A stretch of 64,000 bases of DNA from Pseudarthrobacter sulfonivorans (GCF_014712225.1 NZ_JACXBW010000015.1:52347-116346), one strand, 5' to 3'; positions 51,487 through 60,105 are shown, numbered from the stretch's first letter. Numbers and translations are program-made. The notes: generated by a model not told the origin, from the sequence alone.

Positions 51487-52926
51487 ATGGTCAACACAGC
51501 CGAATCGAGCACCGCTACCGCAGCCTCCAGTTCCGGTCCGCTGACCGGCAACGCAGCCGAAAGCAAAGCCCGCATCGCCCTCATCGGCACCGGCGGGCGT
51601 TCCGAAATGTATATCCGGGCTATCTGCGGGAAGCACGCGGACGCCGCTGAACTCGTGGCCTTTTCGGACGTCAATCCCGGCCGGGTGGAGTACTACCAGA
51701 AGCTCATCCAGGAACTTGGGGCGCCGGGTCCCGTCGCCTCCTTCGATCCTGCGGACCTCACCGCGTTCATCCAGGCGAACAGCATCGACCGCGTTGTGGT
51801 GACCACGCCGGACTACACCCACGCCGACTACATCGTGGAGGCACTCAACGCGGGTGCCGACGTCGTGGTCGAGAAACCGCTCACCATCGACGCCGAAGGC
51901 TGCCGCCGCATCACCAAAGCTGTGGCCGACACCGGCCGCAACGTGGTGGTCACCTTCAACTACCGCTACTCGCCGCGCAACAGCGCCCTCAAGGAGATCA
52001 TTCAGAGCGGCATCATCGGCAAGGTGACCTCCATCGACTTCAGCTGGGTCCTGGACACGGTCCACGGCGCCGACTACTTCCGCCGCTGGCACCGCGACAA
52101 GAAGAACTCCGGCGGCCTGCTGATCCACAAGGCATCGCACCACTTCGATCTGGTCAACTGGTGGATTGACGATGTTCCTGAACGCGTCTTCGCCTCGGGC
52201 GGGCTGAAGTTTTACGGCGACAAAAACGCCGCCGAGCGCGGCCTGGGTCCGCGTCCGGAGCGTGGAACGCCCGACGCCGGAAGCCCGGGTGCCCGGGACA
52301 GTTCAGCCGGGAAGGACCCCTTCGCGCTGGACCTCCGCGACGATGAGCGGCTCAAGGCCCTTTTCCTCGACAACGAGCACTACGACGGCTACCGGCGCGA
52401 CCAGGACGTCTTCACCGGCGGCATCACCATCGAGGACAACCTGGCACTCGTGGTGGAGTACCAAGGCGGTCCGCGGCTGAGCTACTCCCTGAACGCCCAC
52501 AGCCCGTGGGAAGGCTACCGGGTTGCGGTCAACGGCACCGAGGGCCGGGCCGAACTGGACGTGGTGGAACGCTCCGCCGTGGTCAGCAGCACCGACAAGA
52601 AGACCGTGGTGGACCCGAGCGCCACGCCCGTCGAGGAGGATGACGCCGTCCGCCGCAACGGCGAACGGCTGGTGGTCCAGCGCCACTGGGAAGCTGCCTT
52701 CGAGGTGCCCATCGTGAACGGTGAAGGCGGGCACGGCGGCGGCGACGAACTGCTCCTCTCCGACCTCTTCAACGGTCCCGGCGAGGACCCGCTGGGCCGC
52801 CCGTCCGGCTACCTCGACGGACTCCGGTCCGTGTCCGTGGGCATTGCCGGCAACCGCTCGCTCGAATCTTCCCTCCCGGTCCGCATCGAGGACCTGGACC
52901 TCGGCGCCGACCTCCGCCGGGCCTAG
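51487..52926 (+). CDS. Gfo/Idh/MocA family oxidoreductase (acid-sugar operon, gene 1)
   Basis: A 479-residue NAD(P)-dependent dehydrogenase, longer than the usual 330-390. A Ser/Thr-rich N-terminus precedes the Rossmann motif IALIGTGGRSEMYIRAI; the family motif VVVEKPLTIDAEG carries the catalytic Lys, and HKASHHFDLVNWW supplies the active-site His region. An insert near residues 245-285 is charged and variable. GAAAGGGA precedes the ATG at 51487. First gene of a four-gene operon; the substrate is probably a glycoside or sugar acid. Confidence 0.87.
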   Translation: MVNTAESSTATAASSSGPLTGNAAESKARIALIGTGGRSEMYIRAICGKHADAAELVAFSDVNPGRVEYYQKLIQELGAPGPVASFDPADLTAFIQANSIDRVVVTTPDYTHADYIVEALNAGADVVVEKPLTIDAEGCRRITKAVADTGRNVVVTFNYRYSPRNSALKEIIQSGIIGKVTSIDFSWVLDTVHGADYFRRWHRDKKNSGGLLIHKASHHFDLVNWWIDDVPERVFASGGLKFYGDKNAAERGLGPRPERGTPDAGSPGARDSSAGKDPFALDLRDDERLKALFLDNEHYDGYRRDQDVFTGGITIEDNLALVVEYQGGPRLSYSLNAHSPWEGYRVAVNGTEGRAELDVVERSAVVSSTDKKTVVDPSATPVEEDDAVRRNGERLVVQRHWEAAFEVPIVNGEGGHGGGDELLLSDLFNGPGEDPLGRPSGYLDGLRSVSVGIAGNRSLESSLPVRIEDLDLGADLRRA

Positions 52927-52972
52927 AGCGCCCAAAAAGCTTCGTGCCCCAAAAACCTGAAGGAAAATCAGC

Positions 52973-53941
52973 ATGAGCAAAATATTCGTCACCGGCGGCT
53001 CCGGCCGCCTCGGCCGCAGCGTTGTGGCCGGCCTCGCGGAAGCGGGCCACGAAGTCATCTCGGTGGACCGCGATGCCATACCGGCGGACCAGCTGCCGGC
53101 CGGCGCCGTGCAGGAAACCGGGGACCTGCTGGCACCGGGTGAGGCGCTGCGCCTCCTCCGGAAAACCACGCCCGACGCCGTCATCCACCTTGCCGCGATC
53201 GCCGTACCGTTCAGCGCACCCGAAGATTTCATCTTCGCCACCAACACGCGCCTCGCCTACGCGGTGATCAGCGCGGCCACGGAACTCGGGATCGGCAAGA
53301 TTGTCACGGCCAGCAGCCCCACGGTCCTGGGCTACGGCTCACCGGCCGGCTGGCTGCCGGGCAGTTTCCCGCTGGATGAACGCACCACGCCCAAGCCGTG
53401 GAACGCCTACGCGCTGTCCAAGCTCATCGCGGAGCAGACCGTGCAGATGTTCGCCGCGGCGCAGGGGACGAAGATCCGGTACGCCGCCTTCCGGCCCTGC
53501 TACGTCATCTCGCCTGAGGAATGGGACGGCGCCCCCACGCAGCAGGGCCACACACTCGCCGAACGCCTGGCCGACCCCGCTTTGTCCGCACCGGCGCTGT
53601 TCAATTACGTGGATGCGCGCGATGTTGCCGATTTCCTGAACGTGCTCCTGCAGAAAATGGACTCGATCCCCAACGGTGAAACCTTCTTCGTCGGGGCGGC
53701 GGATGCGCTGGCCACGGCGCCCTTGGCCGAACTGATGCCAAGCTTCCTGCCCGGAAGCGAAACCCTGGCCGCCGGACTGACCGGCACCAGCCCTGCTTTC
53801 TCCATCACCAAGGCCCGCGAGCTGCTGGGCTGGGCGCCCAAACGCAGCTGGCGGACCGAGCTCAAGACAGACACCAACCTCAACGACGAGACGTCCGCCA
53901 CGCTGGTCACAGCGGGAGCCGGATCCAAGGAGACACCATGA
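52973..53941 (+). CDS. Extended short-chain dehydrogenase/epimerase (possible uronate dehydrogenase)
   Basis: A 322-residue NAD(P)-binding protein: TGGSGRLGRSVVAGL at the N-terminus (GxxGxxG), VIHLAAIAVPF, and the active-site YALSK (Tyr-x3-Lys). AAGGAA precedes the ATG. It sits between an oxidoreductase and two aldarate-type dehydratases; an uronate dehydrogenase, converting galacturonate or glucuronate to the aldarate lactone, would complete an oxidative route. It is longer than known Udh (about 265), so an epimerase or other sugar dehydrogenase is possible. Its stop overlaps the next ATG. Confidence 0.83.
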   Translation: MSKIFVTGGSGRLGRSVVAGLAEAGHEVISVDRDAIPADQLPAGAVQETGDLLAPGEALRLLRKTTPDAVIHLAAIAVPFSAPEDFIFATNTRLAYAVISAATELGIGKIVTASSPTVLGYGSPAGWLPGSFPLDERTTPKPWNAYALSKLIAEQTVQMFAAAQGTKIRYAAFRPCYVISPEEWDGAPTQQGHTLAERLADPALSAPALFNYVDARDVADFLNVLLQKMDSIPNGETFFVGAADALATAPLAELMPSFLPGSETLAAGLTGTSPAFSITKARELLGWAPKRSWRTELKTDTNLNDETSATLVTAGAGSKETP

Positions 53942-54843
53942 AATTCGACGGCGTTCTGTTCTTCCCTGTCACACCGTTTACGCCGGAAGGCACTGTTGAT
54001 GTGGCGCTCCTCAAGGAGCACATCAGCTCGCGGCTGCCGTTCGGACCCGGCGGTGTGTTTCCCGCCTGCGGCACCGGTGAGTTCCACGCCCTCAGCATTG
54101 ACGAGGTGCGCACGGTGGTGAGCGCCGCCGTCGAGGTTGTGGCTGGTGCGGTGCCGGTAGTCGCAGGAGCCGGCGGGCCGCTGGGCCACGCGCTGGCTGC
54201 CGCCCGGGTGGCCGAGGAGTCCGGTGCCGATGCCCTCCTGGTGCTGCCGCCGTACCTGGTCACGGGGCCAACCGACGGGTTGGTTGCCTACGTTGAGGCG
54301 GTGGCGGATGCCAGCAGTCTCCCGGTGATCGTGTACCACCGGGGCAACGCCAAGTTCACCGCTGCCGCCATGGCCCGGCTCGCCGAAAACCCCAAGGTGG
54401 TGGGCTTCAAGGACGGACTGGGCGATGTTGGCCTGGCCCAGGAGATCGTGTCTGCCGTCCGGGCTACGGGCCGCGAGGATTTCGCCTTCTTCAACGGACT
54501 GCTGACCGCGGAATTGACCCAAGGCGCCTACCGCGGGCTGGGCATCCCGCTGTACTCGTCGGCCGCGTTCGCCATGGCCCCGGAGATCGCCAAGGCGTAC
54601 TACGACGCCTACATGGCCGGTGACGAGGACCGCCGCAACGCCCTACTGGAAGGTTTCTATGCTCCGCTCGTTCGGCTGCGTGACCAGACGCCGGGCTTCG
54701 GCGTCTCCCTGGTCAAGGCCGGACTGCGGCTCAGCGGACTTCCTGTTGGCCCGGTCCGTCCACCCCTGACGGACCCCACCGAAGACCAGCTGGTCCAGCT
54801 GAAGTCCATCCTGGCCAGGGGCTACGAGCTGGCCGGCCGCTGA
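53938..54843 (+). CDS. kdgD: 5-dehydro-4-deoxyglucarate dehydratase-like enzyme (DapA superfamily)
   Basis: Decarboxylating dehydration of 5-keto-4-deoxyglucarate to 2-oxoglutarate semialdehyde by family. The 301-residue TIM barrel has the KDGDH-type motifs FFPVTPFTPEGTVD, GPGGVFPACGTGEFHAL (T-G-E loop), VIVYHRGNAKF (Tyr) and the Schiff-base Lys in VVGFKDGLGD. Starts at ATG 53938 overlapping the SDR stop. Its stop TGA shares a base with the following ATG. It follows the enolase-superfamily enzyme in pathway order, so the operon encodes two consecutive steps. Confidence 0.9.
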   Translation: MKFDGVLFFPVTPFTPEGTVDVALLKEHISSRLPFGPGGVFPACGTGEFHALSIDEVRTVVSAAVEVVAGAVPVVAGAGGPLGHALAAARVAEESGADALLVLPPYLVTGPTDGLVAYVEAVADASSLPVIVYHRGNAKFTAAAMARLAENPKVVGFKDGLGDVGLAQEIVSAVRATGREDFAFFNGLLTAELTQGAYRGLGIPLYSSAAFAMAPEIAKAYYDAYMAGDEDRRNALLEGFYAPLVRLRDQTPGFGVSLVKAGLRLSGLPVGPVRPPLTDPTEDQLVQLKSILARGYELAGR

Positions 54844-55964
54844 TGAGTACGCCCGTCGCCGTCGCTGTCGCCGAGGCCGTCCGGAGTGCCCCGCTGATCA
54901 CAGGCCTCTCCACCCGGCTGCTGACCGTCCCGCTGCGGCGCAGTTGGGGAGTGGAGGCACCGGAAAACCATGTCATTGTCACGGAGATCCAAACAGACGA
55001 CGGCGGCGCGGGGCACGGTTTTTCCTGGACGCCCACCATTGGCCCCCAGGCCGTCAAAGCGCTCCTCGACTATGACATCGCACCTTTCATCACGGGGCTG
55101 CCCGCCAACCCTGAGGTGGTGTGGGACGTGTTGTGGAAGCGCCTGCACGAGGCCGGCGGCGGGGGACTGACCACCATCGCGATGGCCGGCGTCGACCTTG
55201 CCCTCTGGGATCTCCAGGCTTGCCGGTCCGAAACGTCAGTGACGGGCCTCCTGGGCCAGCGGCAGGAGTCCGCCGAGGTGTACGGGTCCGGCGTGAACCT
55301 GCATTACACCCTTGAGGAACTGGTCGCCCAGACCGAACGCTGGGTTGCTGCGGGTCACCGGGCCGTCAAGATCAAAGTGGGCAAGCCCGACATCCGCGAA
55401 GACGCGGAGCGCGTGGCAGCTGTCCGGTCAGCGCTGGGCCAGGACCGGAAGCTCATGATCGACGCCAACCAGCGCTGGGACCTGCCAACCACATTCAAGG
55501 CCCTGGACGTGCTGGCGGAGTACGGGCTGGAATGGCTGGAGGAGCCCATCCGCGCGGACGACCTCTGGGCGTACCGCAGGCTGCGGAAGCATTCACCCGT
55601 GCCCATCGCCCTCGGCGAAAACCTGCACACCATCTACCGCTTCCGCGACTTCATCGACGCCGAAGCCGTGGACATCATCCAGCCCAACATCATCCGGGTC
55701 GGCGGCATTACCCCGTTCCGAAGGATCGTGGAGCTGGCCCGGACCAACAGCATCCGGGTCATGCCGCATCTGCTGCCGGAGCTTTCCGGGCAGCTGGCGC
55801 TCACCCTGGCCGAGCCCACCCTGGTGGAGGACGTGGAGGATGCCTCCTTCGAGCAGCTGGGCATCCTTGCCGGGCCGTCGCCGGTCCGTTTCAGAGACAG
55901 CAGGCTGACCCTCGCGGACCAGCCCGGACTGGGCTTCCGGTTCAAGGATCGCCCGCAGCCCTGA
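54843..55964 (+). CDS. Enolase-superfamily acid-sugar dehydratase (mandelate racemase/glucarate or galactarate dehydratase-like)
   Basis: A 373-residue protein with the superfamily metal and catalytic residues: KIKVGKPDIREDAE (the KxK motif), MIDANQRWD (metal Asp), GLEWLEEPI (metal Glu), IALGENLHTI (metal Glu) and RVMPHLLPELSG (catalytic His). It therefore abstracts the alpha proton of a carboxylate sugar and eliminates water. With the adjacent KdgD-like enzyme, the product is probably 5-keto-4-deoxyglucarate. It overlaps the preceding stop by one base. Exact substrate not deducible. Confidence 0.9.
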   Translation: MSTPVAVAVAEAVRSAPLITGLSTRLLTVPLRRSWGVEAPENHVIVTEIQTDDGGAGHGFSWTPTIGPQAVKALLDYDIAPFITGLPANPEVVWDVLWKRLHEAGGGGLTTIAMAGVDLALWDLQACRSETSVTGLLGQRQESAEVYGSGVNLHYTLEELVAQTERWVAAGHRAVKIKVGKPDIREDAERVAAVRSALGQDRKLMIDANQRWDLPTTFKALDVLAEYGLEWLEEPIRADDLWAYRRLRKHSPVPIALGENLHTIYRFRDFIDAEAVDIIQPNIIRVGGITPFRRIVELARTNSIRVMPHLLPELSGQLALTLAEPTLVEDVEDASFEQLGILAGPSPVRFRDSRLTLADQPGLGFRFKDRPQP

Positions 55965-55966
55965 CA

Positions 55967-56250
55967 AACGCTCTCTCACTTAATGACGCTTTACGCCGAA
56001 CCTTCTCTCACTTAATGACGCCTTACGCCGAACGCTCTGGCAGTGCTGTCGCTTCAACGAAAACGCTCCCTCAGTCTGAACTGGGGGAGCGTTTTCGCGT
56101 TCGGGCCTGGTGAAAGCCGCCACTTGTTCGGGCGTGGAGGTAACGAGAGAGCGTTCGCCGGAAACCTGCAGGGAGTGAGAGAGCGTTGGGGGAAAGGCGA
56201 CGCTAAGTGAGAGAGGATCGCCGGAAAATCCACATTTAGTGAGAGAGGGT
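55967..56250. repeat. Second cluster of AACGCTCTCTCACTTAATG-type repeats
   Basis: Forward copies at 55967-55985 (AACGCTCTCTCACTTAATG) and 55999-56017 (AACCTTCTCTCACTTAATG), a partial one at 56031, and reverse copies at 56141-56155, 56173-56187, 56203-56220 and 56233-56250. The first two copies are followed by ACGCYTTACGCCG, so the extended unit is about 32 bases. Forward copies lie left and reverse copies right of a terminator hairpin (56058-56097) whose arm AAAACGCTCCC itself resembles the repeat. The same family fills 2584-2717. Confidence 0.82.
56058..56097. terminator. Bidirectional terminator between convergent operons
   Basis: CGAAAACGCTCCC (56058-56070) pairs exactly with GGGAGCGTTTTCG (56085-56097); the stem continues with TCAG/CTGG (one wobble) to a six-base loop. 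A-tract and T-tract on the two sides make it usable in both directions, for the dehydratase operon on plus and the M24-type gene on minus. Confidence 0.82.
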
Positions 56251-56254
56251 GGGC

Positions 56255-57418
56255 TCAGAGTTGCAGGATCACCGGCCGGGGGAGGCCGTTCACGGCGGAG
56301 ACGGGCCAGCGCTCGTCCACGGTCAGGGCTTTCACGCCCGACTCGGTGAGCTGCACTGTGTCCTCAATCTTTACCCCGGGGCCCGACGGGTTCCACGTGA
56401 ACGGCTGGTTCAGCACCACGGTGTCCGTGGTGGTTGAGGTGACGCGGGGATCCCGGCCCGCATAGCCGGCCGGCCCGCCCTGGTGGTGCTGCTCCCACTG
56501 CTCCGCGCCGAAACCGTGGCGGACGTACGCTGCCTTGATCTCGCCAAAAATGTGGTCCAGCCGGGCGCCCGGGACCGTCGCATCGAAGATGTCCGCCTCA
56601 ACGGCAGCGATCCGGGCCTCCGCGTCGCGCTCCCCGGGGGTCCCGCCGTCGAACCTTACCCAGCGGGTGATGTTGGCAACCAGGCCGTCCCGGCGCGCGC
56701 ACACCACCGCCATGGCGCGGCGCCCCAGCGGCGCGTGTGTGGCCAGCGGGTGGCGGAAGTCGCTGCGTGAGCTGCCATTGCACAGGAGCACCAAAGGCTC
56801 TGCGCCGGCGGCCACCAGGCGGGCCGCCAGGGCGGACACGAGCTCGAATTCAGTGGTGTGCGGCCGCGCGGTGGACAGGACGTCGGTCATGACGACCGCC
56901 AGTTCGGCGCTGAGGCGCGCGTAGCGGGCGGACTCGCCCGGCAGCAGCTGCTGGCGGGCGGCCCTCAGTTCGGCAGCCACTGCGGCCTCGGCCAGCGGGC
57001 CTCCCGAACCGGCACCCGAGGAACGCCCGACGGCGGCAGCGGCCTGGTGCAGGTTCCCGTGCCAGGGCACGGTGTGGAGTGAGACTCCCGCGGGCAGCTC
57101 CTCTGCGCTGATGCGGCCGGCCTCGTTGTTGAATGTCACCAAGTGGTCGCCCTCCCGGTCCACCAGCAGCGCGGCAATGGGGTCGCCGGCCAGGCTGATG
57201 TGCACCCGGCTGCCGTCGAGGTACCAGGTCAGCGCCGTGTGCGTGGTCAAGAGCAACGAGTCCTGGCCCTTGGTGTCAAGGATGTCCAGGACCTTGCGCC
57301 GTTTGATGGCCCGGTCCGCGGCGGAGGCGGGCGCGGTGCGGCGCGTGGTGTCTGCCGGGTCCGCGACTGCGCTCAGCTGCGAGGACGGTGTGGTGGCTAC
57401 GGTAGTTGTCTGGCTCAT
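56255..57418 (-). CDS. Creatinase/M24-fold protein lacking most metal ligands
   Basis: A 387-residue pita-bread-fold protein. The N-terminal creatinase-like domain (about 40-140) and the C-terminal M24 domain (about 165-387) are recognisable (LPGESARYARLSAELAVVM, HHQGGPAGYAGRDPRV, PGVKIEDTVQLTESGVKALT). The metal ligands of M24 peptidases are mostly gone: the second Asp position reads Asn249 in ANITRW, the Glu of the iEPG motif reads Gln338 in VLNQPF, and the first Asp is absent; His311/312 and Glu352 remain. Metal-independent hydrolysis, as in creatinase, is possible. Gap of 22 bases to the upstream gene suggests one operon. Confidence 0.82.
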   Translation of the reverse strand: MSQTTTVATTPSSQLSAVADPADTTRRTAPASAADRAIKRRKVLDILDTKGQDSLLLTTHTALTWYLDGSRVHISLAGDPIAALLVDREGDHLVTFNNEAGRISAEELPAGVSLHTVPWHGNLHQAAAAVGRSSGAGSGGPLAEAAVAAELRAARQQLLPGESARYARLSAELAVVMTDVLSTARPHTTEFELVSALAARLVAAGAEPLVLLCNGSSRSDFRHPLATHAPLGRRAMAVVCARRDGLVANITRWVRFDGGTPGERDAEARIAAVEADIFDATVPGARLDHIFGEIKAAYVRHGFGAEQWEQHHQGGPAGYAGRDPRVTSTTTDTVVLNQPFTWNPSGPGVKIEDTVQLTESGVKALTVDERWPVSAVNGLPRPVILQL

Positions 57419-57440
57419 GAGCTGGTCCCCAATGGTCTGG

Positions 57441-59489
57441 TCAAAGCGTTGTTATCAAGGTCTGGATGTCTTCGGTACTCAAAAATCCGTCGGCGATATA
57501 CACCGTGACGCTGCGCCGCACCGGTTTGCCAGGTTCCGCAATGACCGGTGCATCCCACGCCAGCGACTGGCCGACACCGGGGTAGCCGTCCACCCGGACA
57601 AACCACGGGTCCGTGGAACCTGCCGCCGCGACGAACACCAGCGTGGCGGCGCTTTCACCGGTGCTGAACTTGCCGGACCACGCGAGCCACGGCGTCACTT
57701 TCCCGTGCACGGCCGACTCGCCTCGGAGAGTCTCCCCGGTGTCGCCGGATGCCCAGACAGAGGCTTCCGAGCAGGCCGGCAGGCGCCAGAAGAAGCCGCC
57801 ATAGCCACCGCCAGCCCGGCCGTTGGAACCCGGGCTGCCCAGGGTGACCGGCTGGTTTCCGGCGGGTGAGAGCGCAAAATCCAGCGTGAGGCGCCAGGCG
57901 GAGGGGCCTGCCGCAGCCCACGTCCAGGTGCGCTGTTCGGTCAGGACGGGAGCGCCGTCGGGCCTGTTCCACGAGAGGGTCTCGGTCAGGAGACCCTCTC
58001 GCTCGGTGCGTGGCCCCGTGCGGACGATGGTGCCGTGGTCGGGCCGCCAGACGTATTCGCCCGCTGCCCGTGTGTACGTGCGGCCGCCCCAAAAGTTGAC
58101 GCCGTCCACATCCTGCAGGGCCACTCCCACACCCAGGTGCCAGACGTGATCCAAGGGTTGGTGGTCCGTGACGACCGTCCCCGCGAGCGTCCGGACCGGG
58201 TGGAGGTAGGGACGGGGCGAGGACGCGGCGCGGATGCGGCTGCCGTCCTGGTATTCGGCCACGGTCCGGCCGTCGACGGCGAACGTCCCGGCCGGAGGCA
58301 GGCTCGATGCCCAGGGGGCGCCCAGTTCGGCAAAGGTGGCCTGGGCCTTGGCTGCGCGGTCCATCAGTTTGGGGATGCCGTTGACGACGGGGTGGGCGTC
58401 GTCGCCGTCGTCCTCCCACGTGATGTGCTCGGCACTGATTTCCTGCGGATCCCGGGCGGTGCGGATGGCTTCGAGCACCGAGGTGAACGCGCCCGTATCC
58501 CCCAAAGAACACAGCAGCGGATCGCCCGAACGCCGTGCCGCGAGCAGGTTCTCCAGCAGGTCCGTCCGGCCGAAGACTTCACGGCGCTCGCCGTCCGGTG
58601 TGGTGGTGACAACCTCGTCGTCGGTGTAGAAAAACCTGATCTCGCCCAGGGTGCCGTGGACCGTCACGGAGGGGCGCTGCTGTTCCGGGGCGCACAACGT
58701 GAGGGCGCAGAGCAAGGTCTGCCCGGCCGAAGTGCGGACGCGGATCACGGAGGTGTCGTCGCTCTGGGTGTTGTGGGCGCGGTACAGGTCGGTTTCAACC
58801 GAGGCGACGTCGGCAATGGTGTGCGCGCCGGCCAGGTGCAGTCCGGTGGCAACCGCGTGGGCCAGCGCGTTGGTGGCCACGCCGTCCACCACGTCCGTGC
58901 CATCCAGGCTGCGTTTGCCCGCCCAGCGTGAGCGTTTGAAGTATCCCTTGGACCGGACCCACCTGCCTTGGGCGCTGAAGCCGAGGATCTCGCCGATCTC
59001 ACCGGACTCGACGGCCTTGCGGATAGCGGGCAAAGCGTGCGATCCAAGGCTTTGGAATCCCACCTGCACCAGCCGCCCCGACGCGTCGGACGCAGCCAGC
59101 AGGTCCCGGAACTGCGCCATTGACGCCACCGGTGGCTTTTCAACATAGACATCCGATCCGGCCGCCAGTGCGGATAGCGCCAGGGGTGCGTGGGTCTGGA
59201 TGGGCGTCGCCAGGATGACCACGTCAGGTGCCGGGCCGGCTGCCAGCAGCTCGTCCAGGGTGCTAAAGACCGCCACAGAGTCGCCGAGCGCGCCGCTTTG
59301 CGGTGGATTGGGGTCGGCAACTGCAGCGAGTTCGACGACGGCGTCCGCCGCGAGGCGTGCAAGGTTGGCCAGGTGCCGTTCACCGAAGCCGTGGACGCCT
59401 ACCAGGGCGACGCGGGGGATTGCCGTTGCGGCCGGGACGCCGGGTGCCGCGGCGTCCCGGCTGGCCGGGCTGGCAGTTTGCTGGGTCAT
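57441..59489 (-). CDS. Gfo/Idh/MocA oxidoreductase fused to a DUF6807 (PmoA-like) domain
   Basis: A 682-residue two-domain protein. Residues about 25-375 are a Gfo/Idh/MocA dehydrogenase (ALVGVHGFGERHLANLARLA; VYVEKPPVASMAQF with the catalytic Lys). Residues about 395-680 match the DUF6807/PmoA-like beta-sandwich (RPYLHPVRTLAGTVVTDHQP, HHLG-type DHVWHLGVGVA, LVFVAAAGSTDPWFVRVDGY), whose role is unknown but which resembles carbohydrate-modifying folds. AAGGAC precedes the ATG at 59489. Divergent from the transporter operon and preceded by LacI-type operators. Confidence 0.86.
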   Translation of the reverse strand: MTQQTASPASRDAAAPGVPAATAIPRVALVGVHGFGERHLANLARLAADAVVELAAVADPNPPQSGALGDSVAVFSTLDELLAAGPAPDVVILATPIQTHAPLALSALAAGSDVYVEKPPVASMAQFRDLLAASDASGRLVQVGFQSLGSHALPAIRKAVESGEIGEILGFSAQGRWVRSKGYFKRSRWAGKRSLDGTDVVDGVATNALAHAVATGLHLAGAHTIADVASVETDLYRAHNTQSDDTSVIRVRTSAGQTLLCALTLCAPEQQRPSVTVHGTLGEIRFFYTDDEVVTTTPDGERREVFGRTDLLENLLAARRSGDPLLCSLGDTGAFTSVLEAIRTARDPQEISAEHITWEDDGDDAHPVVNGIPKLMDRAAKAQATFAELGAPWASSLPPAGTFAVDGRTVAEYQDGSRIRAASSPRPYLHPVRTLAGTVVTDHQPLDHVWHLGVGVALQDVDGVNFWGGRTYTRAAGEYVWRPDHGTIVRTGPRTEREGLLTETLSWNRPDGAPVLTEQRTWTWAAAGPSAWRLTLDFALSPAGNQPVTLGSPGSNGRAGGGYGGFFWRLPACSEASVWASGDTGETLRGESAVHGKVTPWLAWSGKFSTGESAATLVFVAAAGSTDPWFVRVDGYPGVGQSLAWDAPVIAEPGKPVRRSVTVYIADGFLSTEDIQTLITTL

Positions 59490-59637
59490 CAGTGTCCTTG
59501 GTGGCTGGGTGGTGGGCGGTGCTGGGAGGAGGGGACGTCGTCGTGCGTTCCTTACTTGGGTACTCCCGATTCAACTGTGGCGGGCTGCCGGACGGCGGAC
59601 TGCGAGGTGAGCCTGACAGGGTCCGTGGAAGCCTTTG

Positions 59638-59717
59638 GAGAAAACGCTTTCTCAAAAATTAGCAAAGGCCTGTACAGCCGTCAAGAAACCGTTTACTTTG
59701 GTAGGGAACCGCTTTCC
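59638..59717. promoter_or_regulatory. LacI-type operator cluster between the fusion oxidoreductase and the transporter operon
   Basis: GAGAAAACGCTTTCTC (59638-59653) is a near-perfect copy of the operon operators at 51302 and 51377. Two degenerate relatives follow: AAGAAACCGTTTACTT (59683-59698) and GGGAACCGCTTTCCC (59704-59718). Central CpG positions are 45 and 20 bp apart. They would control both divergent units. The rest of the 612-base gap 59490-60101 holds the leader ORF described below; 59720-59925 shows nothing recognisable. Confidence 0.72.
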
Positions 59718-59943
59718 CGACCATCACGGGACGGTGGCGGGTTCCGGAGTCGGCGCCAAACCAAATCCGGGCTGAGCCTGCCATCGACGCGGTATGGCAA
59801 TGGATCGCATGGGTGATTGCCCAGTTGTGCGGTCAACCGACGTGCGGGCCCGCCTGGACTGCGCACCCACCCGTGCCGGCCGATGCACTTCGCCGGAACG
59901 ATCACACATAACGTGGAGGGCCACGATGACCAAAGGAGACCAC

Positions 59944-60105
59944 ATGGCCGCTAATCCCATCCCCAGGGCGCTGCCCCCGGAAGGGCCCTGCTTCGAAGGG
60001 CTCGGTCCAGAGGGGCAATATCCAGAGGGGCGCCGTCCTGAGGGACTCTGTCCCGAGGGCACGCTCGCGGCAGGCTCCCGGGGCGACGTCAGGGTGCCGG
60101 AATGA
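59944..60105 (+). CDS. 53-residue leader peptide with six pentapeptide EG repeats
   Basis: A short ORF with AAAGGAG just before its ATG. It begins MAANPIPRAL, then has six units of period five, each with Glu-Gly (PPEGP, CFEGL, GPEGQ, YPEGR, RPEGL, CPEGT), encoded at exact 15-base spacing (59980 to 60060), and ends TLAAGSRGDVRVPE. Its stop overlaps the ATG of the first permease gene as ATGA, the coupling seen in real operons. It has no homology I can name. It may be a translated leader that couples into the transporter, or a chance extension kept open by the repeats. Confidence 0.5.
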   Translation: MAANPIPRALPPEGPCFEGLGPEGQYPEGRRPEGLCPEGTLAAGSRGDVRVPE

